DNA from: Bradyrhizobium sp. CB1650
GTDB taxonomy: Bacteria > Pseudomonadota > Alphaproteobacteria > Rhizobiales > Xanthobacteraceae
Assembly (NCBI RefSeq): GCF_029761915.1
Contig: NZ_CP121695.1
Span: 2,447,501 to 2,511,500 of the forward strand
Direction: 5' to 3'
Length of the DNA: 64,000 nucleotides
Below, piece by piece: positions 50,796 to 60,202 of the stretch. The notes below the pieces were generated by a model. The model saw only the letters and a list, made by a program, of their open reading frames with translations, ran no database searches and was not told the origin of the DNA. Numbering within the stretch: the first letter of the stretch is position 1; each line of letters opens with the position of its first letter. The translations under genes and the position numbers were made by a program.

Positions 50796-51728
50796 GTGAG
50801 CGAGGAGCATCCGAGCAAGGCCGTGCTTATCGCAGGCCCGACCGCCAGCGGCAAGTCGGCGCTGGCGCTCGAGCTTGCGCTTGCCACCGGCGGCGTCGTC
50901 ATCAATGCCGATTCCATGCAGGTCTATCGCGACCTGCGCATCATCACGGCGCGGCCCACGCGGAGCGACGAGGCGCGGGTACCGCACCGCCTCTATGGCC
51001 ATGTCGACGCGGCCGTGAATTTTTCGGCCGGCGCCTGGGTGGCCGATGCGGCGAAGGCGCTTGAAGAGGCCGAGGCGCTAGCGCGTCTGCCGATCCTCAT
51101 CGGCGGCACCGGGCTCTATTTCAAGGCGCTGACGGCGGGCCTTTCCGTGGTGCCGCCGATCCCCGCCGAGGTGCGCGATGACGTGCGCGCGCGGCTGGAG
51201 CGGAACGGCGTCGAGGCCCTGCATGCGGAACTCGCGAGCCGCGATCCCCGCGCGGCCGAACGATTGAAGGCGCGCGACCGCACCCGAATTGCGCGCGCGC
51301 TCGAGGTGATCGAGGCGACCGGACGTTCGCTGCTCGACTGGCACACCGAGGGCCAGCCGCCGCTGCTGCCCAAGGACAGCTTTCGCGCGATATTCCTCGC
51401 GCCCGCGCGCGACGAGCTCTACGCCCGCATCGATGCCCGCTTCGACGCCATGCTGGGCGGCGGTGCGCTCAAGGAGGTGGAGCGGCTCGCCGATCGCCAG
51501 CTCGATCCGCTGCTGCCGGCCATGAAGGCGCACGGCGTGCCGGCGCTGATCCGACATCTGCGCGGCGAGCTCGGCCTGGAAGAGGCCGCCAGCATCGGCC
51601 GCGCCGACACCCGTCACTACGCCAAGCGCCAGTTCACCTGGTTCCGCCACCAGCTCCCGGAGTTCGAGTGGGTGAGGCCCGAGGAGGCGAGGGGGTGGCT
51701 CGCCGCGGCGGCACTGGACAGGAATTGA
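50796..51728 (+). CDS. miaA: tRNA dimethylallyltransferase
   Basis: 310-residue enzyme that prenylates A37 of tRNAs reading UNN codons. Seen: P-loop [20 protein letters not shown] (about 8-27), [20 protein letters not shown], the conserved [13 protein letters not shown] segment near 107 and the C-terminal [18 protein letters not shown]. Start GTG at 50796 fits the family ([14 protein letters not shown]). Its promoter must lie within or near serB because the two starts are divergent and close. Confidence 0.95.
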   Translation: MSEEHPSKAVLIAGPTASGKSALALELALATGGVVINADSMQVYRDLRIITARPTRSDEARVPHRLYGHVDAAVNFSAGAWVADAAKALEEAEALARLPILIGGTGLYFKALTAGLSVVPPIPAEVRDDVRARLERNGVEALHAELASRDPRAAERLKARDRTRIARALEVIEATGRSLLDWHTEGQPPLLPKDSFRAIFLAPARDELYARIDARFDAMLGGGALKEVERLADRQLDPLLPAMKAHGVPALIRHLRGELGLEEAASIGRADTRHYAKRQFTWFRHQLPEFEWVRPEEARGWLAAAALDRN

Positions 51729-51751
51729 GGGGCCCGTCCGTTCGTCGTTCC

Positions 51752-51889
51752 GGGCGCGCACAGCACGAGCCCGGAACCCATAACGCCAGGCGGTTGTGTG
51801 GCGATGCCTGCAGGGCACTGCTTCGCGCCGGATCTCCTTCTGTGGTTATGGATTCCGGGCTCGATGCTTCGCAGCGCCCCGGAATGACG
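51752..51889. repeat. Pair of short palindromic REP-like elements upstream of ilvI
   Basis: GTTCCGGGCGCGC ... GAGCCCGGAAC at about 51755-51777, and ATTCCGGG ... CCCGGAATGAC at about 51849-51888. Both are imperfect palindromes of 25-45 bases. They resemble the element at 59227-59265. They lie in the 313-base gap between miaA and the ilv leader peptide, which shows no other gene. Confidence 0.65.
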
Positions 51890-52041
51890 GCCTTTTGTGT
51901 GTCGCCTCGCGAAATTCCCTCTCGCCGAACCGCAGGAACCCCGCTACAGTGCCAAGATCGCGCGAGAATGGCCGCCCTGCCTTGACATCCGGACTTTGGC
52001 CGCTATGTTTCGCGCAACCTTTGGGAAGCTGAGCGCCCGAC

Positions 52042-52107
52042 ATGCGTAACATTATTACCAAACTCCTTATCGTCGTCGTACCCAGGCACACCGCCGGGGA
52101 TGGCTAG
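52042..52107 (+). CDS. Leader peptide of the ilvI operon
   Basis: 21-codon frame, ATG 52042 to TAG 52105. It begins MRNIITKLLIVVV: eight of codons 4-13 specify Ile, Leu or Val (ATT ATT, CTC CTT, ATC, GTC GTC GTA), followed by PRHTAGDG. A ribosome short of charged Ile/Leu/Val tRNA would stall here. The mRNA right after it folds into the attenuator at 52086-52160. Weak GGGAAGCTGAGCG lies ahead. This is the classic design for isoleucine/valine operon control. Confidence 0.85.
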   Translation: MRNIITKLLIVVVPRHTAGDG

Positions 52108-52160
52108 CTGCCATCCCGAAAGACAGGCGGTGTGCAGGGCCCTCTTCGGGGCCTTTTTTA
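52086..52160 (+). promoter_or_regulatory. Transcription attenuator of the ilvI operon
   Basis: Two nested hairpins (GCACACCGCC at 52086-52095 with GGCGGTGTGC at 52126-52135; inside them GGGATGGC with GCCATCCC around the leader's stop codon) precede a terminator hairpin GGCCC-TCTTC-GGGGCC at about 52138-52153 followed by TTTTTTATTTT. A ribosome stalled on the leader's Ile/Leu/Val codons should change which stems form, so transcription passes the terminator and reaches ilvI. The ilvI start is about 57 bases beyond the T-run. Confidence 0.82.
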
Positions 52161-52216
52161 TTTTCCGAACCCGACCAGAACAAAGCCGCTGGGAACAGCG
52201 CATCCGGAGCAAGCCA

Positions 52217-53992
52217 ATGAACGACAAGAGCCACGATCCGAACCAGATGACCGGCGCCGCGATGATCGTCCGCGCGCTCATCGATCATGGTGTGAAGGAC
52301 GTCTTCGGCTATCCCGGCGGCGCAGTGCTTCCGATCTACGACGAGATCTTCCAGCAGAGCGAGGTCCAGCACATCCTGGTCCGCCACGAGCAGGGCGCCG
52401 GCCACGCCGCCGAAGGCTATGCGCGCTCGACCGGCAAACCGGGCGTGGTGCTGGTGACCTCCGGCCCCGGCGCCACCAACATGGTGACGCCGCTCACCGA
52501 CGCGCTGATGGATTCGATCCCGCTGGTCTGCATCACCGGCCAGGTGCCGACCCATCTGATCGGCAACGACGCGTTCCAGGAGTGCGACACCGTCGGCATC
52601 ACCCGCCCCAGCACCAAGCACAACTGGCTGGTGCGCGACGTCAACGATCTCGCAAAAGTGCTGCACGAAGCCTTCTACGTCGCGACCTCCGGCCGTCCCG
52701 GCCCGGTGCTCGTCGACGTGCCGAAGGACGTGCAGTTCGCGACCGGTACCTATCATCCGCCGCGCAAGTCCGACGTGCACCGGTCCTACGCGCCGCGCGT
52801 GAAGGGCGACGCGACGCAGATCCGCAAAGCGGTCGCGCTGCTCGCCAATGCCAAGCGTCCCGTGATCTACAGCGGCGGCGGCGTCATCAATTCCGGTCCC
52901 GAGGCGACCAAGCTGCTGCGCGAGCTGGTCGAGGTCACCGGCTTTCCGATCACCTCCACGCTGATGGGCCTGGGCGCCTATCCGGCGTCGGGCAAGAACT
53001 GGCTCGGCATGCTCGGCATGCACGGGACCTACGAAGCCAACATGACCATGCATGATTGCGACGTCATGCTGTGCGTCGGCGCCCGCTTCGACGACCGCAT
53101 CACCGGCCGCGTCGATGCCTTCTCGCCCGGCTCGAAGAAGATCCACATCGACATCGACCCGTCCTCGATCAACAAGAACATCCGCGTCGACGTGCCGATC
53201 ATCGGCGACTGCGGCAATATCCTCGGCGACATCCTCCAGGTGTTCAAGGCGGAGGCCAAGAAGCCCGACATCAAGGCGTGGTGGCAGCAGATCGCGCAGT
53301 GGCGCGCCCGCAACTCGCTCTTCTACAAGAAGAGCAACGACGTGATCCTGCCGCAATATGCGATCCAGCGCCTGTTCGATCTGACGCGCGGCAAGGATAC
53401 CTACATCACCACCGAGGTCGGCCAGCACCAGATGTGGGCGGCGCAGTTCTTCGGCTTCGAGGAGCCGCACCGCTGGATGACGTCGGGCGGTCTCGGCACC
53501 ATGGGTTACGGCCTGCCGGCCGCGGTCGGCGTGCAGGTGGCCCATCCGGATAGCCTCGTCATCGACATCGCCGGTGATGCCTCGGTGCAGATGACGATCC
53601 AGGAGATGTCGACGGCGGTCCAGTACGAGCTGCCGATCAAGATCTTCATCCTGAACAACCAGTACATGGGCATGGTGCGGCAGTGGCAGCAGCTCCTCCA
53701 TGGCAACCGGCTGTCGCATTCCTACTCCGAAGCGCTGCCGGATTTCGTCAAGCTCGCGGAGGCCTATGGCGGCGTCGGCATCCGGGCACACAAGCCTGCC
53801 GATCTCGACGGCGCCATCAAGGAGATGATCTCGATCAAGCGTCCGGTGCTGTTCGACTGCCGCGTCGCCGCGCTCGAGAACTGCTTCCCGATGATCCCCT
53901 CCGGCAAGGCGCACAACGAGATGCTGTTGCCGGAGCAGGCGAATGACGAAGCCACGGCGACCGCGTTCGCCGGCGGCAAGGCGCTGGTGTGA
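52217..53992 (+). CDS. ilvI: Acetolactate synthase large subunit
   Basis: 591-residue thiamine-diphosphate enzyme, first common step of Val/Leu and Ile synthesis. N-terminal TGAAMIVRALIDHGVKDVFG, YPGGAVLPIYDEIF with the catalytic Glu in VRHEQGAGHAAEGYARSTGK (near 65), FAD-binding middle domain, and a C-terminal ThDP-binding GDASVQMTIQEMSTAVQYEL with metal motif GDGS/GDAS-N. The ATG at 52217 follows GGAGCAAGCC. Its small subunit lies about 1.3 kb downstream, separated by a threonine-dehydratase-like gene. Confidence 0.96.
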   Translation: MNDKSHDPNQMTGAAMIVRALIDHGVKDVFGYPGGAVLPIYDEIFQQSEVQHILVRHEQGAGHAAEGYARSTGKPGVVLVTSGPGATNMVTPLTDALMDSIPLVCITGQVPTHLIGNDAFQECDTVGITRPSTKHNWLVRDVNDLAKVLHEAFYVATSGRPGPVLVDVPKDVQFATGTYHPPRKSDVHRSYAPRVKGDATQIRKAVALLANAKRPVIYSGGGVINSGPEATKLLRELVEVTGFPITSTLMGLGAYPASGKNWLGMLGMHGTYEANMTMHDCDVMLCVGARFDDRITGRVDAFSPGSKKIHIDIDPSSINKNIRVDVPIIGDCGNILGDILQVFKAEAKKPDIKAWWQQIAQWRARNSLFYKKSNDVILPQYAIQRLFDLTRGKDTYITTEVGQHQMWAAQFFGFEEPHRWMTSGGLGTMGYGLPAAVGVQVAHPDSLVIDIAGDASVQMTIQEMSTAVQYELPIKIFILNNQYMGMVRQWQQLLHGNRLSHSYSEALPDFVKLAEAYGGVGIRAHKPADLDGAIKEMISIKRPVLFDCRVAALENCFPMIPSGKAHNEMLLPEQANDEATATAFAGGKALV

Positions 53993-54014
53993 GGACGATG
54001 GCCACAAACTCCGT

Positions 54015-54114
54015 TGTCATCGCCCGGCTTGACCGGGCGATCCAGTACGCCGCGGCCTCTCGATTGCTCTCGGGGGTCTCTGGAATACTGGATCCCCGCT
54101 TTCGCGGGGATGAT
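54015..54114. repeat. Dispersed repeat, copy B, between ilvI and the dehydratase gene
   Basis: About 100 bases: TGTCATCGCCCGGCTTGACC opens an inverted stem (CGCCCGG/CCGGGCG), followed by ATCCAGTACGCCGCGG and CTGGAATACTGGATCCCC, ending CGCTTTCGCGGGGATGAT. Closely matches copy C at 55155-55254 and in its second half copy A near 49791-49864. Confidence 0.8.
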
Positions 54115-54142
54115 GGGGAGAGAAAGTCGACGGGAATACAGT

Positions 54143-55126
54143 ATGTTTGATCTCCGCGAGCTCGAGCGCGCACATGCGATCGTGGGGCAGGCGGTGCCGG
54201 CGACGCCGGCGCATGCCTGGCCGCTGCTTAGCCAACGGCTCGGCACGCCGGTCGTGGTCAAGCACGAGAACCATACGCCGATCGGCGCCTTCAAGGTGCG
54301 CGGCGGCCTCGTCTATCTCGAGCGGCTGAAGCGCGAACGGCCGAATACGCCCGGCATCATCTCAGCGACGCGCGGCAATCACGGCCAGAGCCTTGCGTTC
54401 GCGGCAAGCCGGCACGGCGTGCCGGCCGTGATCTACGTGCCGCGCGGCAACTCGGTCGAGAAGAACCGGGCGATGAAGGCCTTTGGTGCCGAGCTGGTCG
54501 AGCATGGGGAGGACTTCCAGGCCGCGCGCGAGGAGGCCGAGCGCCGCGCGCAGTTCGCCGGTCTCCACATGGTGCCGTCGTTCCATCCGGATCTGGTTCT
54601 GGGCGTGGCGACCTACGCGCTGGAGCTGTTCAGGGCCGCGCCTGATCTCGGCATCCTCTATGTGCCGATCGGGCAGGGCTCCGGCATCTGCGGCTGCATC
54701 ATGGCGCGCGACCTCCTCGGCCTGAAGACCGAGATTGTCGGCGTGCAGTCGACCGAGGCGCCGTCCTACGCGCTGTCGTTCGCGGCCGGCACGATCGTGA
54801 CGACCGAAACCAGCAACACGCTGGCCGACGGCATGGCCACGCGCATCCCGGATGCGGATGCGCTCGCGTTGATCCGCAAGTGCGCCTCGCGCATCGTAGA
54901 GGTCACGGACGACGAGGTTGCCTCCGCGATTCGCGCCTACTGGACCGACACGCATAATCTCGCCGAAGGCGCCGGCGCAGCCGCGCTCGCCGCAGCGCTC
55001 CAAGAAAAGAGCAAGCTCGGGGGCAAGCGGGTGGGTCTCGTGCTCTCGGGGGGTAACATCGATTTCGATCTGTTCCGCCGCTGGGTGATGGCGGAGTCGA
55101 CGGCGACCCAAAGGGTGGTTGCATGA
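54143..55126 (+). CDS. PLP-dependent threonine/serine dehydratase-like enzyme
   Basis: 327-residue fold-type II enzyme. PLP-lysine motif NHTPIGAFKVRGG (Lys at about 50), phosphate loop SATRGNHGQSLAFAA, glycine loop PIGQGSGICGCI, and C-terminal SGGNIDFDLF. It would deaminate threonine to 2-oxobutyrate (the isoleucine precursor) or serine to pyruvate. There is no C-terminal ACT domain, so it is the short form that lacks isoleucine feedback, unlike biosynthetic IlvA. It sits between ilvI and ilvH with a repeat copy on each side. Confidence 0.88.
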   Translation: MFDLRELERAHAIVGQAVPATPAHAWPLLSQRLGTPVVVKHENHTPIGAFKVRGGLVYLERLKRERPNTPGIISATRGNHGQSLAFAASRHGVPAVIYVPRGNSVEKNRAMKAFGAELVEHGEDFQAAREEAERRAQFAGLHMVPSFHPDLVLGVATYALELFRAAPDLGILYVPIGQGSGICGCIMARDLLGLKTEIVGVQSTEAPSYALSFAAGTIVTTETSNTLADGMATRIPDADALALIRKCASRIVEVTDDEVASAIRAYWTDTHNLAEGAGAAALAAALQEKSKLGGKRVGLVLSGGNIDFDLFRRWVMAESTATQRVVA

Positions 55127-55154
55127 CAACGCGAGCACTCACCAGGAATTCCGC

Positions 55155-55254
55155 TGTCATCGTCCGGCTTGACCGGACGATCCAGTACGCCGCGGCTCTC
55201 GTGAGAGCTCAGGCGCCGGTGACTACTGGATGCCCCGCTTTCGCGGGGAATGAC
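55155..55254. repeat. Dispersed repeat, copy C, between the dehydratase gene and ilvH
   Basis: About 100 bases: TGTCATCGTCCGGCTTGACC opens a stem (CGTCCGG/CCGGACG), then ATCCAGTACGCCGCGG, a variable middle (GAGAGCTC), ACTGGATGCCCC and GCTTTCGCGGGGAATGAC. The same order of blocks as copy B with compensating changes in the first stem. Confidence 0.8.
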
Positions 55255-55277
55255 GAGAAAGAATAGAGGGGACGACA

Positions 55278-55820
55278 ATGAACCAGCCTGCATCCGCTTA
55301 TTTCATCGAGGATCGTCACGATCCCAACGAGACGCACACGCTTGCGGTGCTCGTGCAGAACGAGCCCGGCGTGCTCGCGCGCGTCATCGGCCTGTTCTCG
55401 GGGCGCGGCTACAACATCGAGAGCCTCACGGTCTCGGAGACCGAGAGCCAGAAGCATCTCTCGCGCATCACCATCGTCACCACGGGCACGCCGATGGTGA
55501 TCGAGCAGATCAAGCATCAGCTCGATCGTATGATTCCGGTCTATCGCGTCGTCGACATGACCTTGACCAAGCGCTCGATCGAGCGCGAGCTGGCGATGGT
55601 GAAGGTGCGCGGGCAGGGCGAGCACCGGGTCGAGGCGCTCAGGCTCGCGGATGCGTTCCGCGCCCGGGTGATCGACGCGACGACCGAGAGTTTTGTGTTC
55701 GAGATCACGGGCAACACGGACAAGATCAATCAATTCATCGACCTGATGCGCCCGCTCGGCCTCGTCGAGGTGTCGCGCACCGGTGTTGCCGCGATTGGTC
55801 GCGGGCCTGAAGGGATGTGA
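55278..55820 (+). CDS. ilvH: Acetolactate synthase small subunit
   Basis: 180-residue regulatory subunit. N-terminal ACT domain (HTLAVLVQNEPGVLARVIGL, FSGRGYNIESLTVSETESQK) senses valine; the C-terminal half matches the family (RELAMVKVRGQGEHRVEALR, GNTDKINQFIDLMRPLGLVEVSRTGVAAI). Makes the large subunit active and valine-sensitive. GAGGGGACGACA precedes the ATG. A methyltransferase gene starts four bases after its stop. Confidence 0.96.
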   Translation: MNQPASAYFIEDRHDPNETHTLAVLVQNEPGVLARVIGLFSGRGYNIESLTVSETESQKHLSRITIVTTGTPMVIEQIKHQLDRMIPVYRVVDMTLTKRSIERELAMVKVRGQGEHRVEALRLADAFRARVIDATTESFVFEITGNTDKINQFIDLMRPLGLVEVSRTGVAAIGRGPEGM

Positions 55821-55823
55821 ATC

Positions 55824-56513
55824 ATGTTGGCGCGCGACTGGTACTATAACGAGCGGAACCGGATGGGCATCGAGCCCGCGGTGGCTTCGATCTACGACAG
55901 TCATGACGATGCCGATTTGCGCGCGCGCGCCGCGCTGAAGATGCTCGGGGTGCAGCGGGGCTGGCGGATCGCCGACATCGGCTGCGGCAACGGCGTGCTC
56001 GCGACCGAGGCCGCGCTGATGGGCGCGGAGGTCGACGCCATCGACATCTCGCCGGCGATGCTGGCGCTTGCCGAGATCTATGCCCGCGACCGCAAGGCAA
56101 AGGTCGCGACGCAATCGGCGGGCTTGCTCAGCTTCTCCTACCGGCCGGAATCCTACGATCTGATCGTCAGCGAGTTCACGCTGCATCATTTGCCGGATTT
56201 CTGGAAGGCGGTGGCGATATCGCGGATCTATCGCGCGCTGAAGCCGGGCGCGACCTTCTATCTGCGCGACATCGTCTTCGCTTCGATGCCTGATGCGCTC
56301 GAGCGGGACGTCGAGCAATGGGCCGAGTTCCAGATCAAGAACCACGATTTCTCGCGCGAGGGTGTGGTGACGCATATGCGCGACGAATACTCTACCTTCG
56401 GCTGGGTCATGGAGCGGATGCTGACCGACGTCGGCTTCACGCTGGTCTCGGCCGATTACCACGCTCCCATGCACGGCACCTATCTCCTGAACAAACCCAG
56501 TTCTTCCACCTAA
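55824..56513 (+). CDS. SAM-dependent methyltransferase
   Basis: 229-residue class I methyltransferase. SAM motif I WRIADIGCGNGVLATEAALM (near 49-68), motif II EVDAIDISPAMLALAEIYAR, then FTLHHLPDFWKAVAISRIYR. It is of the ubiquinone/menaquinone or small-molecule type; the methyl acceptor cannot be told. Only four bases follow ilvH, so it may be co-expressed by the ilv operon, without obvious functional tie. Confidence 0.85.
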   Translation: MLARDWYYNERNRMGIEPAVASIYDSHDDADLRARAALKMLGVQRGWRIADIGCGNGVLATEAALMGAEVDAIDISPAMLALAEIYARDRKAKVATQSAGLLSFSYRPESYDLIVSEFTLHHLPDFWKAVAISRIYRALKPGATFYLRDIVFASMPDALERDVEQWAEFQIKNHDFSREGVVTHMRDEYSTFGWVMERMLTDVGFTLVSADYHAPMHGTYLLNKPSSST

Positions 56514-56578
56514 CGGCCAGCGAACAAGCCTGGGCGAGCACAACAGAGCGGCGCGACAGAGCAGAACCAAGAACAACA

Positions 56579-57454
56579 ATGAAGCCGGCCGACATTCTCA
56601 TCGCTATCCTGGTGGCGATCATCTGGGGGCTTGCCTTCGTGGCGAGCCGGATCGCGCTCGACGAGTTCTCGCCGGAGCTGATGATGGCGATGCGCTTCGC
56701 CATTGCCGCGGTGCCGTGCCTGTTCGTTCGCAGGCCGAAGGTCGCCTGGTCGCTCCTGATCGCAATCAGCTTCACGCTGTTTCTCGGCCAGTTCCTTGCC
56801 CAGGCCTATGGCATCGCCCATGGCGTGCCAGTGGGCCTCACCTCCGTCGTCGTGCAGAGCCAGGCTCTGTTCACCATCGGCTTTGCCGCGGTCGCATTCG
56901 GCGAACGGCCGACACCGGTACAGGCCCTTGGCGTCGGCATCGCCGCGGCGGGTCTTCTGATGATCTGCGGCACCGTCGGTTACGATTTCAGCGTCGGTGC
57001 CTTCGCGGTGCTGATGATATCGCCGATCTGCTTCGCCGCCGGCAATCTCATGCTGCGCAGCGCCCGCGGCGCGCCGATGTTCGACCTGTTCGCATGGCTC
57101 TGCCTCGCCTCAGCGGTGCCGCTGTTCGTGTTGGCGCTCGTCGTCAATGGGCCGGCGCCGACCTGGCATTCGTTGATTCATATGTCGCTCACCGGCCTCG
57201 TCTGCCTGCTGGTCATCGGCGCGATCTCCACAAGCATCGCCTACTGGCTATGGGGTCGATTGCTCCGCGACTATCCCGCCGCGCAGGTGGTGCCGTTCGC
57301 GCTGCTGGTGCCGTTCGTCGGCTCGGCGGCCTCCAGCATCGTGTTCGGCGAGCGGTTCGGTCCGCTGCGGCTGGCCGGGATGCTGACGGTGATCGGCGGT
57401 ATTGCGGTGATGGTGCTGGCGAACCGCCCGCAGAAATTGCCGAAGAAGGCGTGA
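56579..57454 (+). CDS. EamA/DMT-family transporter
   Basis: 291-residue inner-membrane protein with ten membrane segments in two EamA halves. It begins MKPADILIAILVAIIWGLAF and has the conserved GLTSVVVQSQALFTIGFAAV and the second-half ISTSIAYWLWGRLL-RDYPAAQVVPFALLVP. DMT carriers export amino acids and other metabolites. It is followed seven bases later by a LysE-type exporter, so overflow export of amino acids near the ilv genes is plausible. Confidence 0.87.
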   Translation: MKPADILIAILVAIIWGLAFVASRIALDEFSPELMMAMRFAIAAVPCLFVRRPKVAWSLLIAISFTLFLGQFLAQAYGIAHGVPVGLTSVVVQSQALFTIGFAAVAFGERPTPVQALGVGIAAAGLLMICGTVGYDFSVGAFAVLMISPICFAAGNLMLRSARGAPMFDLFAWLCLASAVPLFVLALVVNGPAPTWHSLIHMSLTGLVCLLVIGAISTSIAYWLWGRLLRDYPAAQVVPFALLVPFVGSAASSIVFGERFGPLRLAGMLTVIGGIAVMVLANRPQKLPKKA

Positions 57455-57461
57455 GGCCAAC

Positions 57462-58064
57462 ATGTCGCAGTCGCTGCTCTATGCCTTCATCATTTTCGCG
57501 GTCGTGATGTTCTTCACGCCGGGGCCGAACAACATCATGCTGCTGTCGTCGGGGCTCACCTACGGCTTCCGCCGCACCATCCCGCACATCGCCGGCATCA
57601 CCATCGGGTTTGCTTTCATGGTCGGCGCCGTCGGCCTGGGGCTCGGCACCGTGTTCCTGGCCTATCCGATCCTCCAGACCATCCTGAAATATGCCGGTGC
57701 CGCCTACCTGATCTATCTCGCCGCGGCGATCGCCCTGTCCGGGCCGACCAAACCGGGCGAGGAGAGCGGCCGCGGCCCGATGACCTTCTGGGGCGCGGCC
57801 ATGTTCCAGTGGATCAACGCCAAGGGCTGGGTGATCGTGATCGGCACCATCACCGCCTATGCCGCCATCGCCCAGTTTCCGGTCAACATCGCGATTCAGA
57901 CCCTGATCAGCCTGCTCGTCGGCACGGTCTCGACGGTGGTCTGGGCCCTGTTCGGGACCGCGTTGCGGCCGGTCCTGACCTCCGAGCGGCTGGTCCGCGC
58001 CTTCAATATCCTGATGGCGGCCCTGCTGTTGGCTTCGCTCTACCCCGTCTTCATGGATGCATGA
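57462..58064 (+). CDS. LysE/RhtB-family amino-acid exporter
   Basis: 200-residue inner-membrane protein with about six membrane segments. Signature N-terminus FFTPGPNNIMLLSSGLTYGF-RRTIPHIAGITIGF is characteristic, with ILKYAGAAYLIYLAAAIAL further on. LysE-type proteins export amino acids such as homoserine, threonine or leucine. Lies seven bases after the EamA gene and 132 bases before ilvC. Confidence 0.9.
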   Translation: MSQSLLYAFIIFAVVMFFTPGPNNIMLLSSGLTYGFRRTIPHIAGITIGFAFMVGAVGLGLGTVFLAYPILQTILKYAGAAYLIYLAAAIALSGPTKPGEESGRGPMTFWGAAMFQWINAKGWVIVIGTITAYAAIAQFPVNIAIQTLISLLVGTVSTVVWALFGTALRPVLTSERLVRAFNILMAALLLASLYPVFMDA

Positions 58065-58118
58065 TGTCGCGGATTTCCATGCAGAAACGGGTTTCCCAGG
58101 GGGGCGAAAATGCTCTAG

Positions 58119-59216
<1,098 letters not shown>

Positions 59217-59226
59217 CGGCCACGCC

Positions 59227-59265
59227 GTCATTCCGGGTTCGCGACTGCGTCGCGCCCGGAATGAC
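59227..59265. repeat. Palindromic REP-like element after ilvC
   Basis: GTCATTCCGGG (59227-59237) and CCCGGAATGAC (59255-59265) form a perfect 11-bp stem around an 17-base, partly palindromic loop. It resembles the elements at 31411-31535 and 51849-51888. It starts ten bases after the ilvC stop and may act as a terminator, though there is no T-run. Confidence 0.75.
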
Positions 59266-60202
59266 GGGCGAAACAAGAGCTTCGCTCGCCAAACCAAATC
59301 TTAAACCTTGGCGACTACAACCGGCGCGAGATCGCAAACGGTTCCCGTCGCAAGCGCTGGTGCTTCGTTCAAATTCTTCGATGTTGAAGCGCAGTCTCAA
59401 GATCAAGAACCGACGCCTAAAGCATATTCTTGGTCGCGCGCTGCTTCCGAAGCCTTTGCCTCACTTCTAGAATCCCTAAAAGATTAGCGACTTCAGAGTC
59501 TAGGATCCGGCTCTTCATCCTCGCTGTGATTGTTCGCGAGACTTGCGCGAAAGTGGCTTCGCGCAGCACATCATCTTAAGAGCTGACATTCTAGCTCGCT
59601 TCTTGGCCTCGATCGCGGATGCAAGAGTGTGTGCGTCCGGCTCTCCGGCGGGAGCGCATGATCAGATCATCGGCAAGCGGCTCGACCCGGTGACAGGTAA
59701 GGCGCTGCAAGCCGCGCTGACCGAGCGGATGCTCGCCGAGGCGGCGGAGCGGGGCCTGTTGCGGTCGGCCGACCTCAAGAGGCATCCAGATCGCGGGCCG
59801 TGCCCTGGTGTATGGCTTTGCCAGAATGAATCTCGACGGCCATTTCCCGCGCTGGGGGGGCGGAGGGCGAACGCGAGCGCATGGCGGAGGGGTGATCGAC
59901 CTGTTCGGCGCAGGGATTGCCAGGCCCTGGCGGCGTGGGTTGCTCCGTCGACCTCGAGACGCCCGCTTCTCGGGCTCCTCAGGGTGAGGGATAGAGATGG
60001 AGTGTGCGCTGGGCGCGCGAGCCATGCGGCCCTTCGCCGCTCGCCAAACATTAAGCGAAGGTCGCAGCGCTGCCCGCGTTGCCTCTCCGTGACCGTTCAG
60101 TTACAGTTTTATGACACGGTGCGCTCCGGCTGCGCCGGACGCCCTGGCGGTCAGCAGGCCAGCCCAGGGCTTGGCATCACCGCGCCGGACCGTGTTTAGC
60201 GT
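59266..60202. other. Gene-poor, decayed stretch
   Basis: About 940 bases with no intact gene on either strand. Local AT content rises at 59290-59580, unlike the flanks. The third quarter (about 59640-59880) contains the remains of a reading frame described separately. CTTCTCGGGCTCCTCAGGGTGAGG at 59968-59991 resembles a common rhizobial intergenic motif. The gap separates the ilv block from the sulfatase-family gene and marks an old insertion or deletion site. Confidence 0.5.
59641..59861 (+). pseudogene. Possible frameshifted fragment of an unrecognised gene
   Basis: One frame reads HDQIIGKRLDPVTGKALQAA then LTERMLAEAAERGLLRSADL, a helical stretch with an even, protein-like composition. Just beyond it, in the next frame, comes IQIAGRALVYGFARMNLDGH then FPRW. 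The two could be adjacent pieces of one protein interrupted by a small indel at about 59780. Start and end of the original gene are not visible and no family is recognised. Confidence 0.3.

Noticed and set aside
52067..54007. 646-residue open frame on the minus strand over ilvI
   Set aside because: Antisense shadow of ilvI; no family motif, no ribosome-binding site.
59543..60199. 218-residue plus-strand open frame in the gap after ilvC
   Set aside because: Only a short middle part looks protein-like, and it continues in another frame; the rest is Arg/Cys/Pro-rich nonsense.
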